Positions 1 to 11,782 of a DNA stretch of 64,000 nucleotides are shown here, one piece after another. The position numbers and the translations under genes were made by a program. The DNA is from Ochromonas danica (taxonomy: Eukaryota > Sar > Chrysophyceae > Chromulinales > Chromulinaceae), in contig VKHL01000003.1 in assembly GCA_015146655.1 (NCBI GenBank), positions 430,155 through 494,154 on the forward strand, in the 5' to 3' direction. The first letter of the stretch is position 1. The number at the start of each line of letters is the position of its first letter. The notes below the pieces were generated by a model. That model did not search any database. It was not told where the DNA came from and saw only the letters and a program-made list of their open reading frames with translations.

Positions 1-500
1 CCTTCCTCTTCCATTTGCTCCTGGTGATAGAGGTTTGCTTCAGCTCGCATAGCTGGGGTGAGACCTAACAGGAAGATATCGTCAGCAGCCAGCAAGACCT
101 CGCGACGTAACTCTTCAGGAAGAGAGTTGACAAAGGCGATGTTGTCTTCATCTAGACCACCTTGTCCTTCTCCTTCTTCTCCCTCTTCTTCTCCTTCTTC
201 TTCCTGCCCCTCCTCTTCATCCTCCTCTGAGTCATCCATGTCTTCCCACTCCTCCCCTTCACCTTCACCTTCACCTTCCTCCTCAGGATTGGTCGCCTCA
301 CCTTCGCCTTCTGTGATCTCCATTTGCTCTGAAAATTCTTCCTCGGCAGGCGGACTTAATTCTCGGCTAGGGTCACTTTCTTCTTCTGGGGGTGCAGTTG
401 ATGGCGGAGGAGAATCACTGGATGATGTATTTCGACTAGACCGCGAAGAACGAGATCCTTGGGTGTTCCTATTTGATCGAAGGTTTCTTCTTGATGACAT
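1..500 (-). CDS. HUWE1/UPL1/Tom1-like HECT ubiquitin ligase, 5' part (runs off left edge)
   Basis: The minus strand is open from an ATG at 500 to the window edge (166 codons). The product starts Ser/Arg-rich, becomes a long Glu/Gly/Asp-rich acidic stretch (about residues 45-115), then has the motif LPEELRREVLLAADD followed by GLTPAMRAEAN. That pattern is typical of the DUF4414/ubiquitin-binding region of plant UPL1/2, yeast Tom1 and animal HUWE1, large HECT E3 ligases that ubiquitinate nuclear and ribosomal substrates. The HECT domain itself would lie outside the window. In known members this region sits mid-protein after a long armadillo-like part. Here an ATG precedes it and another gene starts on the opposite strand at 836, so the protein is either N-terminally short or has a distant upstream exon. 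Family assignment is moderately sure; the start is uncertain. Confidence 0.6.
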   Translation of the reverse strand, partial: MSSRRNLRSNRNTQGSRSSRSSRNTSSSDSPPPSTAPPEEESDPSRELSPPAEEEFSEQMEITEGEGEATNPEEEGEGEGEGEEWEDMDDSEEDEEEGQEEEGEEEGEEGEGQGGLDEDNIAFVNSLPEELRREVLLAADDIFLLGLTPAMRAEANLYHQEQMEEE

Positions 501-835
501 GGTAATAATAATGAATGATTGCTGACTGAAGTTAAAGGCACGGGTACATCAAGGAGAAGACGAAGGTCCTCTCATTGGTTTGCCTGCCCGCCCCACCCAC
601 TCTTTCGAAAAACGCGTTTTGAATTTCGTTTGTGATCTCGCATTTGTTCCATTCGATTCCGAAAATGCAAGTTTCCGAATTACGTATTAAATAAACCGTT
701 TTAAGAATCATCTTCAATGAAGAAACAGCTTTTCCCCCTGAGGTCAAGGGAGTGGTGAGGCCAAGGGTTGATGATGAGTTGCTCTTCTCTTCGGTCACTT
801 GTTGAAAGAAGCCTTTCCTACTTCTATTTTGTGCA
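501..835. other. Divergent intergenic region
   Basis: This separates the ligase gene (minus) from the papain-like gene (plus) and presumably holds both promoters. No recognisable element, RNA gene or convincing reading frame is visible. Confidence 0.5.
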
Positions 836-1615
836 ATGCTCCGTAAAGTAACGCTAGGAGCTCTCACCGCTTTTGCAGGACATACTGGTGTCATCTATTA
901 TCGTAATCAAGAACATTTCCAAAAGGCTGAGCGCCAGTTGTATAATGAGCTGAACACCTCCATTCCAGCTGAATTCCGTGTGGGAGGAACAGATGATCAA
1001 ATTATGGATTGCATGCATAGTGGAGATGTGATCTTAATGAGGAAGAAACTTCATTTACAGTATCTTCCCGTGGCTCTCTATGCTTACCTTTATCGCTGGC
1101 TTTTCCAAACTGAATGTGATCATCTTGCAATTATTGCTGTTGACAAAGTTGGCCGAGTTTATTTAGTAGAAAATACTGCCTTTTCAGGAGTGAAGATTCG
1201 CCCTTTTAAAGATCGCATTGCCCATTCTCAGTCTGAATTGATCGTGTTTTTCCCCGTGGAGCCCACTGAACGCAAGGTGAACATTGACCCACTCATTAAG
1301 AAGGTATCAGATGGGACGTTGATATCCAAGCCTGAAGTGTTGACGTTCGCTGAGGGTCTAACTTCCTACCTGTGGAGTAAAGCTCTGCAGCGAGTGGGTG
1401 TGACTCAGAAGAGCAATGAGACATATTTCTGCCCCAATTCACTATTTGCGAAAGAAACACTCGCTGCCATGGGGTTAGAAATGAAGCTAACTTCTGACTC
1501 TTTTCCTGAGGTCACCACTACAACCTTTGCAGAGCGACAAGTCTTCATGCGGGACGTGGAGAAGAATAAAGTTTTCACCATTGCTCCTGAAGCTGTTCTT
1601 ATTCGTACGAGGTGA
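836..1615 (+). CDS. Permuted papain-like (YiiX/DUF830-type) peptidase/amidase-like protein
   Basis: Single exon, 259 aa. The N-terminus (residues 5-22) is weakly hydrophobic. A GDVILMRKK strand (about 63-71) is followed by CDHLAIIAVD with His96, Glu112 in YLVEN, and YFCPNSLFAKETLAAMGL with Cys near 199. The order His, then acidic, then Cys is that of circularly permuted NlpC/P60 enzymes of the YiiX/DUF830 group, whose members act on amide or acyl bonds; the substrate here is unknown. The ATG at 836 is the first in frame. It is divergent from the ligase gene. The fold call rests on motif order only, so function is inferred; a lipid-handling LRAT-like role is an alternative. Confidence 0.55.
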   Translation: MLRKVTLGALTAFAGHTGVIYYRNQEHFQKAERQLYNELNTSIPAEFRVGGTDDQIMDCMHSGDVILMRKKLHLQYLPVALYAYLYRWLFQTECDHLAIIAVDKVGRVYLVENTAFSGVKIRPFKDRIAHSQSELIVFFPVEPTERKVNIDPLIKKVSDGTLISKPEVLTFAEGLTSYLWSKALQRVGVTQKSNETYFCPNSLFAKETLAAMGLEMKLTSDSFPEVTTTTFAERQVFMRDVEKNKVFTIAPEAVLIRTR

Positions 1616-1804
1616 TAGTTTACTGGATAGTTAAATTTGTAACTGCAAAGCAAACACTTAGACTGTAAGATTAGACCAACAGTTCTTTCACCACTTCACC
1701 ACCATTTTGAAAAAACACATCATAAAAATAGTTTTTTCAGGTTTTTAAATTTCACAAAGAAATCGAGCAGACTTGTCGAGGAAATCCTCTCCAAGACAAT
1801 CTAA

Positions 1805-3523
<1,719 letters not shown>

Positions 3524-3865
3524 TCACGGATCTTAATGCTTATTACGCGACCTTGAATACTATTGAAGTTCATCTTCAATTGAGGTTGCGAGGATGTCTG
3601 CTTTTATCCCTGGGCTTGTGACCTTTTAATCGACAGGAACTCTTCTATCAAACTAACTTAAAAAAACTGCGCCTTTTAAAAAACAGTATAGTCTGCTTGT
3701 TGATGATTGCTTCTTTTCTTCATTAGAGCAGCATTTCCAACAGAAACAACGATGGCATGTTTCCTTTTGCTCTTTCACATCTTGAGAAATTGGTTAATGA
3801 TTACCCTAAACTGTTAGAAAGTGAATGTAAATGCACACCCTCTCCTGTCTGCCTGTCTTATCTTA
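3524..3865. other. Convergent 3' region; source copy of a small duplication
   Basis: The 3' flanks of gamma-tubulin and the 285-aa orphan meet here. Bases 3691-3735 recur at about 5073-5117. No RNA gene or convincing reading frame is seen. Confidence 0.5.
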
Positions 3866-4723
3866 TTAGAAGCAGATTCCGGGATTGTTCCCATCATGTG
3901 CAGCAGAATAGAATCGTTCTAATTGATACTTCAAAGATTCTTTAGCATCTATGAAGTTCAGCAAAATATTGGAATCAGTAAACGGGCCTTGACCATATTT
4001 CTTCATTCCTTCGAGTATAAACTCACTTGCCCAAGGCGATAGACCGACTAATTCGTCTACAGTGGCTTCTAAACATCCGAGCCAGGCGTATAGCACAAGA
4101 GCATCACAGCGGTCGCTCGCAGGATTATTCAAGTCATTCACCAAGTCTTTTAAAGCACGCTGGCATGCATTCATTGATCCTACAGCTCGTTCACAGTCAT
4201 CAAAATCAATGCCCAAATCGTGTAGTTGTTCACCACCGGCAGCTTCAAATGTACAATCATTAGTATTTAGATTGTCACGAGCTGTATTGATAATGCTATC
4301 CTCAAATTGTCCACTAGGTGTTAGTAAATAATGCGTAAATACTACTTCAATTCCTCCAATTGAAGCATCATAAGTTCTATCGAATAGAACATTGAATTGG
4401 GCAGGGAGACCGTCAGTGTTCTTCAACTTCTTGCATTTGGCCTTCAGATCATTTCGCTTGTCCAACAAAATCTTGGGAAAACAATGCGGTTCCCACATCG
4501 AAATTCCTCTACCAAAATCTTTTAATTTGCCGTCAGTTTGGCACAGCTTGGGTTGGTCTTTGACAAATTCATAATACTGCCATTCTTCCCCACCAAAAGG
4601 ATCAGAACCCTCCAGATAACTTCTGTGACATTCATAGATAGTTGCAATGCTTCCAGACTCTGATTTCAAAGCTAACGAGGATGCACCTCGCGCAGCCTCG
4701 ATATCTTGTTGTCTTCCAGCCAT
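3866..4723 (-). CDS. Orphan protein, 285 aa
   Basis: Single exon beginning MAGRQQDIEAARG. I do not recognise the family. It has no signal peptide or membrane segment, contains about ten scattered Cys, and has blocks such as NACQRALKDLVNDL, ALVLYAWLGCLEATVDEL and WASEFILEGMKKYG that look helical. It reads as a well-formed soluble protein with ordinary codon use for the region. Its last 15 codons plus 3' flank are partly duplicated about 1.3 kb upstream of the gene (5073-5195). It is convergent with gamma-tubulin. Confidence 0.7.
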   Translation of the reverse strand: MAGRQQDIEAARGASSLALKSESGSIATIYECHRSYLEGSDPFGGEEWQYYEFVKDQPKLCQTDGKLKDFGRGISMWEPHCFPKILLDKRNDLKAKCKKLKNTDGLPAQFNVLFDRTYDASIGGIEVVFTHYLLTPSGQFEDSIINTARDNLNTNDCTFEAAGGEQLHDLGIDFDDCERAVGSMNACQRALKDLVNDLNNPASDRCDALVLYAWLGCLEATVDELVGLSPWASEFILEGMKKYGQGPFTDSNILLNFIDAKESLKYQLERFYSAAHDGNNPGICF

Positions 4724-5072
4724 GCAAGTTATGGTTGGTTGTCTTCCAGCCTGTTGTCCCTTTCGGAGTGTGTTGGAAGTATTGCTGTTGAGAGTTTAAA
4801 CCCCTTGTTTTCGACTTCGGCTTTCACCACCAGTTGTTAGGGTGCGCAGGGGAAAGTCGAAAATCCGAAAATCCGAAAATGGAGCTCCAGACCAAGCTTA
4901 CAATTACTGTTAGTTTTCTTGTCCAACAAGTAATAGCATTTGATGGTTCTTGTACACAGGAACACGATCAAGCTCCTGTTGTACCAAAGAAAAAGAACTA
5001 GAGAGTCCCCATCAACTGTAGGGATGACTTTCAAGACGATAAGAAATGGAGCGTCTTCAATCTAGTGTTTAT

Positions 5073-5195
5073 TGTCTGGTTGTTGACGATTGCTTCTTTT
5101 CTTCATTACAGCAGTATGTCTGCCTCCCATGTCTGCCTGACTCATCTTATTAGAAGCAAATTATATGGGATTGTGCCCATCATGTTCAGCAGCCT
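5073..5195 (-). pseudogene. Duplicated fragment of the orphan gene's C-terminus and 3' flank
   Basis: Bases 5073-5117 match 3691-3735 and bases 5135-5195 match 3845-3905 (including the AAHDG-NP tail codons of the 285-aa orphan), with the roughly 100 bases between them missing. The copy has an early stop and several substitutions, so it is a non-coding relic of a local duplication. Confidence 0.65.
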
Positions 5196-5230
5196 TCGAC
5201 CCGGCCCATTTGCTTGTGGCGTCATCGAAA

Positions 5231-6310
5231 ATGAGTGACACAGCAGAGAAACAACAGAAGAGAAGAGCGAATCTCATCCAAATACTCGACCAATTGAAAG
5301 GAAGATGTCCGTAGAGCTACCTCCTCGCTACAGCAATCTCTTTGTTGAAGATCTCCGTCATATTATTAAGGTTGATGCTGAAAGAGTGGATCATTATTAT
5401 GATATCAATTCGTGGAAGAACTCGGATTCTATTTTGTGTACTTTTCAATTCTATAATAACTCTTCCACAATGTCAGAAGAAGATACATCCAAGAGCACTG
5501 ATCAACTTCCTGAGGTCGAAGTAACTCTCCAATTACCTGCTGTATTGATAATAACAACAGAAGATGACCACTGGAAGAATATGAGGTTTTCATGTATACT
5601 CCAGCAACACCATGCTAACCGAACACTCTACTCTCTTCATAACAATTTGCCTTTTCCAAAGGCTTCAAATCTCTATCCTGTCCATAAAATACCTTTGAGG
5701 TTACTAAGTGCTGGAAAGATGAACCTCGAACCTCCTCTCAGAACAATGATGAAGACTCATGTATGGACTGAAGGTCATCATCGAACCATAGCCTCAATCT
5801 TCTTGTCCATGATGATGACTATTCTAATGTGCATCAATCATATATTTCTGAGACGATTCGCAAGAAAATGAGGATAATGAAAGACTCATTTCATGTTTCG
5901 TGTGTTTCTATACTATACGTGTCAAACCCCTCCCAATGGAGCTATCTATCAATGCTAATAATCTCCAAGTAATAATTAAACAGGATTAGTCACACATATG
6001 ATAAGCGACTAGACTCAAATATCTTTTCAAAGTCGTCCAAACAACGATGCAGATACATGTTCCTATCACGTCCATATCCTCACCATCTTCATCACCATCG
6101 CCTAAGAAACGTTCGGCAAGCAGAGGAATGATGTTTTCTGTTAGATTTTTGTCGTCTATTTGAACAAACGCCTAATGCACATCTCGGTACTCAGTGGAGC
6201 CACACCAATCCTTTCGATGCCTTGAGCAACAATACGAAAAAAAATCGTTTTGTTCAGTTACCGTATGATCATCACCATCACCAAGCCACAGTTCACAAGT
6301 TTCATTTATA
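5231..6310 (+). pseudogene. Probable frameshifted gene remnant
   Basis: Protein-like stretches appear in succession but in changing frames. An ATG at 5231 opens MSDTAEKQQKRRANLIQI and stops at 5312-5314. A second frame from 5305 (MSVELPPRYSNLFVEDL, 188 codons to 5871) continues it but becomes unprotein-like after about 5570. A Ser/Pro/Lys-rich stretch from an ATG at about 6046 gives way to another frame ending in a His-rich segment near 6308. No family is recognised. The pattern suggests a gene broken by at least two or three small indels, although undetected introns or assembly errors could give the same picture. Confidence 0.4.
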
Positions 6311-6946
6311 GTTTTGGAACGCTTGTTATCGACTTACGATTACAAGCGTTCCTAGGCTAAGAGGGAACTTGTGAGCTGCGACCTGTTGATTATTATACGG
6401 GAAGTGAACAAAACAATAAATTTTGACATTCCCAATCGTGTTCGTACATGAAGCGGTGCATTTCACCAATTCCATGTCATATGAATGATCGTGCATTATT
6501 GGCTTTTACAGCTTTTACCATATTTTACCAGTTGATTTTACCGCGCTTTTTGTCGGTTGAGGGGGTGCGTGGTCTAAACCAAGAGGAAGCCTGCTGACGT
6601 CGTCGCACTTCAAGTTACGTGGCACGCCTTGCCGACGTGGTCGTTCAAGATGAGAGATCTTCCTCTCTCTCGCTCTTGTGGCCGTGGCAGTCGTGGCCTC
6701 GGTCTCCTTTGAGATTGGGAAGGGTGTGGTTGAAAGTGGAACTTCGACAATCCTCGTCATCACCACAGCGGGAAGAAGAAGAAGCAAAGGATCAACCCTC
6801 AAGCCAACAGTCCTCCCTCCTCTTCTCTGTTCTTCTCTCTTCGAATTGGAGGGAAAATAGGAAAGGAGACCTTATCTCTCTCTTTATTTTGTGTTTGTTT
6901 TTTTATTATTCTCTGTGCCCAGTGAGATTATTTATTTCGAGGTTTC

Positions 6947-8218
6947 ATGACGGAGGCTCCACAAATTTCGTCATCATCTTCCTCCTCGTCATCATCTTCC
7001 ACAAATTCTGTTGTGGTGGTACGATTTGCAACAGAGGCAAAGAATGATCAAACAAATGGAAAGGATGACTGTGAGACTATCGACCTCTATGAGCTGAAAT
7101 CGCTTCACGGAATTCCCATGAAGCCAACAATATCGAAATATGCTTCTAATCATTTTAATCGAACCCTCAAGGTAACTACTATGTCCTTTGTGAGATGAAT
7201 TGTCTACTAATATCCTCATTATAATTACACCTAACATGATCGTAGAGACTGGCTGATGATTCCATGGAAATGAGTTTTCCTGATGATTATGAAGTCTCTC
7301 TGGCGAAAAGAGAACGCGTTGTCTACAATCAGATGATGTCTTTAAAGGATATCCTCACCACGGAATATGATAGTCAAAGAAACGAACTAGTTTCGGAAGA
7401 TAGTATTATTCAAGCTGCAACAGATTATATTCAAAGCTTGGAAGATGCAAATAAGAATATGGACCAACGTATTCGTCGTTTACAAGCTATCGGTGGTAGT
7501 AACGGGAACAGTATTGAAGATGGTTCATCACCCGTGGATTGTTCAGCAAGTGTGGATGGGCTGACAACCGTTGCATCATCCTGTACTGGTGCGGATGATG
7601 TTATCTCTGTCAATTCTAATTCTAACATGCAAGATTATGGACCTGCTCGATTTATTGATTTTCCAACTGATCGATCGCTTGCATTGGCGTTGGTTAATTT
7701 GGATGCCTCGCTTATATATTGTAATGAATTGTTTTGTCATTGTGCCGCCTGGAAATATCCTACCCCATCTGGAATTTCTATTCTGCCTCTGGTTCACAGT
7801 GAAGATCAGCCAATCCTTCTATCACGTTTACAAGCATTCAAGTCTAGGCATATAACAAACTTTACCCCCTGTCCTGATTTGGCGAGCGATAGTGTTAGTG
7901 AAAGCAGTGATCAAAGTGCCTCAACCAGTAGTGGGAGTAGTCGGTGGAGTCGACAAGATGTGTCCGAAATTGTGGTTCGCGCAACACTACCATGTGATTC
8001 CGTGGTAGCTCCTTCCAATGACAAATATCTGATGGCACTTTTACATAAGAAGAGACACAGTAAATTTTTGATTACCGCTCATTTTAGGTTGGTGTCATTT
8101 CGTGTTCATATTTTTGTGTTACCCTTTTAACCGTTTGTGGTTGTTCTGTGTTTTTAGTGAGGATGGTGAGGATGTGCCAGATCGCTTATCTGTCACAGTG
8201 CTGTTTGATGATTTGTAA
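6947..8218 (+). CDS. bHLH-PAS-type transcription factor
   Basis: Three exons: 6947-7171, 7246-8087 and 8158-8218, giving 375 aa. A poly-Ser N-terminus precedes KRERVVYNQMMSLKDIL and IIQAATDYIQSLEDANK (about residues 90-150), which fit basic, helix 1, loop and helix 2 of a bHLH domain continuing into a coiled coil. A PAS-like segment follows at about 225-285 (SLALALVNLDASLIYCNELF, then WKYPTP). The Ser-rich linker and C-terminus are unassigned. bHLH-PAS proteins are DNA-binding heterodimers; in diatoms one (RITMO1) acts in circadian timing, and orthology to it is not shown. The second intron uses a weak GTTGGT donor, but joining is frame-perfect. Confidence 0.65.
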
Positions 8219-8575
8219 ATTTTCGTAGATCGAAAAAGGAAATTTGATGTCATCGCCCGATTGCGGGCCAAATAGTATATGATGTATTGGAAGCGTACCA
8301 TCTTCATGATAGATGTGCTTGTTGCATACTTGATGGTGATCCTTACTGTTCTTGCTCGATGGTCCCAATAACTTTCATTGAGCGATTTTGTTTGCAGCGA
8401 GGATCTTTCTGGCAACGCCAAAGTGTTTTTTCTTGCAAATATATAATAGTGATAGATTTTTTCCTTCTAACCTAACGGTATCGTTGAACCTCCCGATTAC
8501 CTTATCTGACTCGCGATTCAACGAAAGTAGCAAGGAGGTGAAGCGTAGTTAAAGTTTAAAAACAATTGAACTGGA
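8219..8575. other. Convergent intergenic region
   Basis: The 3' ends of the bHLH-PAS and LRR genes face each other here. Nothing recognisable is seen. Confidence 0.5.
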
Positions 8576-10342
8576 CTACATCACATAAACTGCCTTATAC
8601 GACAACCTTTGCATCCAGTACTGATAAAGAGGGCTCTGCACGTCATCTGCCGAAGTCCACAAAGCCTTCACTTTCGAAATGACATTTTGATCCAGAGTAC
8701 AATTATTCAAGCACTTGAGAGAGTTCCTTTTAATCATTGCCACTACACTTTCCGCCGAAAGCATTGCTCCTTTCAAGGTTAGCGACTTAAGGCAATTACC
8801 ACAACATTGTTCCAACAAGAGTAGAAAATCATCGTCGATAATAGCATTGCTTCCTATCACACACAATTCTTCCAAATGACCCGCTCTCTCTTTAACAATA
8901 GATGCCAGCCCTTTGTGAGTGATATTGGACAATCCAAACAGTGTTATGGAAGTAAGATACTTCAGACCAACAGAAATATCTTCCAGAAATTGATCTGATA
9001 ATTGGATACAGAAACTGGATATGATCTTTAGATGACTTAAGAATGGACACAATCGTCCTACCTTAGTCATAACATCATCATGACAATTATCTTCCACCAC
9101 CACCTCCAGACTCTGCAATCGTCTCCCTACAGTTTCCGCCACTACAAGTAGATGAGTTGAAGAAATAGGTTGTCCTGCAAAGGACAAATGCAATCCTTTG
9201 GTTGGATGATACTGTGGTGCTAGTAACATGACAATATCATCCACTCCTTCCATTCTCTCGGTAATATTAAAAGCAATCTTAACTATTTCCTCTGAATTAA
9301 TAACTTGTACTTGACAATTCATACATTGAAATGTTATCAAATAAGGACAGACAGATAAGATCTCTTTCACTGTTTTCATTGATAATGAGATATCCATGAT
9401 AGCATATGAGATAAGAGTATGACCATGTTGATGAGCAATCCTCAAAAGCATCCTCTCTGTTTCATTTCCATTATCAACAATAAATAAATTCAATTGTTTT
9501 AACGATTGGAAACAATGAAGGAAAGTCAGAAAGTCCTCTTCACTATGATAAGATAAAGAGAAAGAAATCAGTAAACTTTCTAATTTCTCACAAGCTGTTA
9601 GTTTCATCAAATAGTTCTCTGTTAAAAGATAACCATAAATAGAAAGATGAAGTAAAGTCTTTTGAAAGCTTGTAATAAATTCTATTAAGTTGATCATACT
9701 AACAATCTCTGCCGAGAAGTTAATGTCCAGTCTTTCTAGTGCTAGACAATATGAGCTGTACATAGCACTCTCAGTGGAGTTGTGGGTTGAGCTATCTGTA
9801 GAGTAGTGGGGATGAGGATATGTGAGGGCTGTGAGGTTATCATCCGTTAATCCTTCCCATCCTTGTAAATTCAATGAGATTAACTTTGGACATTGAAAGA
9901 GAAAGTTTTGTAAATCTAAGATAGAAAAGGCTTCTTCTGGACGATCAAAATCATAAAGGTTATACTCCTGATAGTGGCTCTGGTAAACTTCAATCTCATG
10001 TAATTGTGATGTAATGAGAGGGGAAAGAGAAACAAGTCTCTGTAAAGAACTCAAAGGAAGAAACATCTTCTTCAACTTAAGATGACGATGATTCAACCAG
10101 TTAACATAGGATAGAATGAGATCATCTTGACCAATAAGTGCAAGACTGACTACTTCATCATTAATCAGAAAACTAGGATGATCATAAAGTGAGAATAGTA
10201 GCGGTCTTTCTTTATGATTTGTTAAAGCAATATCTAATAGAGTATATGAATGAATATCATCAATCCATTCTGATAAAATAGAATAAAAGATCTCTTCTGG
10301 TAAGTAATTCAACAAACCCATCCCAGCCAAATCAATTATCAT
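8576..10342 (-). CDS. F-box-like leucine-rich-repeat protein
   Basis: 588 aa from the ATG at 10342. The open frame continues upstream to 10609, but that part only translates an 8-bp tandem repeat and the GST promoter, so I reject it. The N-terminus LNYLPEEIFYSILSEWIDD resembles an F-box or F-box-like helix pair and is followed by ALTNHKERPLLFSL, a motif I associate with large LRR families of algae and other protists. From about residue 120 there are repeated LxxLxLxx units spaced about 25-27 residues apart, as in RNI-type LRRs. The likely role is a substrate adaptor for an SCF-type ligase, by inference. It is divergent from the GST gene across 265 bp. Confidence 0.65.
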   Translation of the reverse strand: MIIDLAGMGLLNYLPEEIFYSILSEWIDDIHSYTLLDIALTNHKERPLLFSLYDHPSFLINDEVVSLALIGQDDLILSYVNWLNHRHLKLKKMFLPLSSLQRLVSLSPLITSQLHEIEVYQSHYQEYNLYDFDRPEEAFSILDLQNFLFQCPKLISLNLQGWEGLTDDNLTALTYPHPHYSTDSSTHNSTESAMYSSYCLALERLDINFSAEIVSMINLIEFITSFQKTLLHLSIYGYLLTENYLMKLTACEKLESLLISFSLSYHSEEDFLTFLHCFQSLKQLNLFIVDNGNETERMLLRIAHQHGHTLISYAIMDISLSMKTVKEILSVCPYLITFQCMNCQVQVINSEEIVKIAFNITERMEGVDDIVMLLAPQYHPTKGLHLSFAGQPISSTHLLVVAETVGRRLQSLEVVVEDNCHDDVMTKVGRLCPFLSHLKIISSFCIQLSDQFLEDISVGLKYLTSITLFGLSNITHKGLASIVKERAGHLEELCVIGSNAIIDDDFLLLLEQCCGNCLKSLTLKGAMLSAESVVAMIKRNSLKCLNNCTLDQNVISKVKALWTSADDVQSPLYQYWMQRLSYKAVYVM

Positions 10343-10348
10343 TTCATC

Positions 10349-10412
10349 AACAACGAAACAACGAAACAACGAAACAACGAAACAACGAAACAACGAAACA
10401 ACGAAACAACGA
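10349..10412. repeat. Perfect 8-bp tandem repeat, 8 units
   Basis: The unit AACAACGA is repeated eight times without a mismatch, immediately upstream of the LRR start codon and inside the shared LRR/GST promoter. On the minus strand it is open in frame with the LRR gene and would encode a CFVVSLFR octapeptide repeat. Confidence 0.95.
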
Positions 10413-10607
10413 AATAGCAAAACAGAAAGGACCATTGCGGGACGGCTTTTTAACTTCACAAAGGAAAGGTTAACTTCACATTCACTCCTGGGAGGGTGTG
10501 AACATCTTCTATCCATATGCCGCAGGACCAACAGACCAAAGATGCAACATTCTCGAAAGATCATAATCAATTCCCTTCTGCTCACTACAACAGCTCTCAC
10601 TTGAACC

Positions 10608-11417
10608 ATGTCTTCTTTGGATGTTTCTAAGATCGCCCTTGGTGTAAGTTTACTATTATCATCATTCTATAGTATTCTTCTGTCTTGTGGATAAGCTAAT
10701 AGTGTTGGTTGATGATGTGAATAGTATTGGAACGGCCGTGGCCTGATGGAAGTGCCTCGTATGCTGTTGGCTGTTGCTGGAAAGTTCGCTGGTGACTATG
10801 TTGACGGCCGCCACGAGAACCCTACTGGCGATCTGACCCACAACCTGGGCCGCATGCCCATTCTTCAACTTGGTGATGGTAACAGTGTTGGCCAGTCTGC
10901 TGCGATCAACTACTACTTAGCTTCCGAGCTGGGTTTGATGGGCAAGAACCATTTGGAGGCTGCTCACATTATTGGTGTTCAGGAGCATCTGAAGGAGGTT
11001 ATCACTGCCTACAGAACCTTGGCTCCTTGGGGTGTTGAGCCCACTACCGAAGCCCTGGACAAGTGGTTTGACACCGGTGCTACTGATGCTGAGGGTCCTG
11101 CTGATGGTAGCAAGCGCACTGAGCGCTTCCTTCCTTGGTTCATGGGTCGCATTGAGAAGGCTTTGGATGACAAGGGATTTGCTGTGGGAGACTCTTTGTC
11201 TCTTGCTGATGTTCTCATCTACAATGTGTTTGGTGAGTATCTTTCTGAAGAGAATGGACCTTCTTTACCAGTTTGGAGAAGAGAGGCATTTGGTTCCAAG
11301 GCTCGCACTGATGCAGCTTTGGCCAAGCACCCCAAGCTTCAAGCCAGTGTGCAAGCTGTGGCCAACAATGCCAACATCAAGAAGTACTTGGAATCTCGTG
11401 GTGTGCAAGGTTTCTAA
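10608..11417 (+). CDS. Glutathione S-transferase, sigma-like
   Basis: Two exons: 10608-10643 and 10725-11417, giving 242 aa. Exon 1 supplies MSSLDVSKIALG and exon 2 begins YWNGRGLMEVPRML. The Tyr there is the catalytic G-site Tyr of sigma/alpha-type GSTs, compare the YFNxRGRAE motif. The glutathione-binding GRMPILQLGDG and VGQSAAINYYLA (equivalent to the QSxAIxRYLA motif) follow, and the all-helical C-terminal half contains FAVGDSLSLADVLIYN. It conjugates or isomerises electrophiles in the cytosol. Codons are GC-richer than its neighbours, suggesting high expression. The first exon is short, so a gene model starting at the internal ATG 10746 would lose the catalytic Tyr. Confidence 0.93.
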
Positions 11418-11782
11418 ATGGCTGCTTATTAGCTATCTTTGATTAGATTATCTTATTGAAGAACAATTATTATTCCCACAAAGAATAGAATACCCAATCT
11501 AGCTTTTCTTATTGCTGTAAGGCTAAAATTTAAAGCTGATAAGATTTCTTTTTGTAGTTTGGATGGTTAGTTAGAAATGTAGTTACATTCTATCTAAAGC
11601 TCTTTTACTAACAATGTTCAGTAACATTGTACAGTAACAAGGGTATTTGATCAAATGTTATCTGACATTGAAGTCAGAAAAGCCGTAAAAATGGAGTTTT
11701 AACCGCGAATTTTGATGCTTTGGCAGATGAGGGATGAATGAATGAGAAGAAGTATGAGAAAGATTTAGTCTAGAGGTGCTTG
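11418..11782. other. Intergenic region
   Basis: AT-rich spacer between the GST and GT92 genes, both on the plus strand. No element is recognised. Confidence 0.5.

Noticed and set aside
58-525. 155-codon plus-strand frame rich in Ser and Pro
   Set aside because: Antisense of the acidic, Ser-rich ligase fragment, which has family motifs; the plus frame starts at GTG and is low-complexity.
10343-10609. 89-codon N-terminal extension of the LRR protein
   Set aside because: Translates the octamer repeat and GST promoter; starts outside any family similarity, and the internal ATG directly precedes the F-box-like motif.
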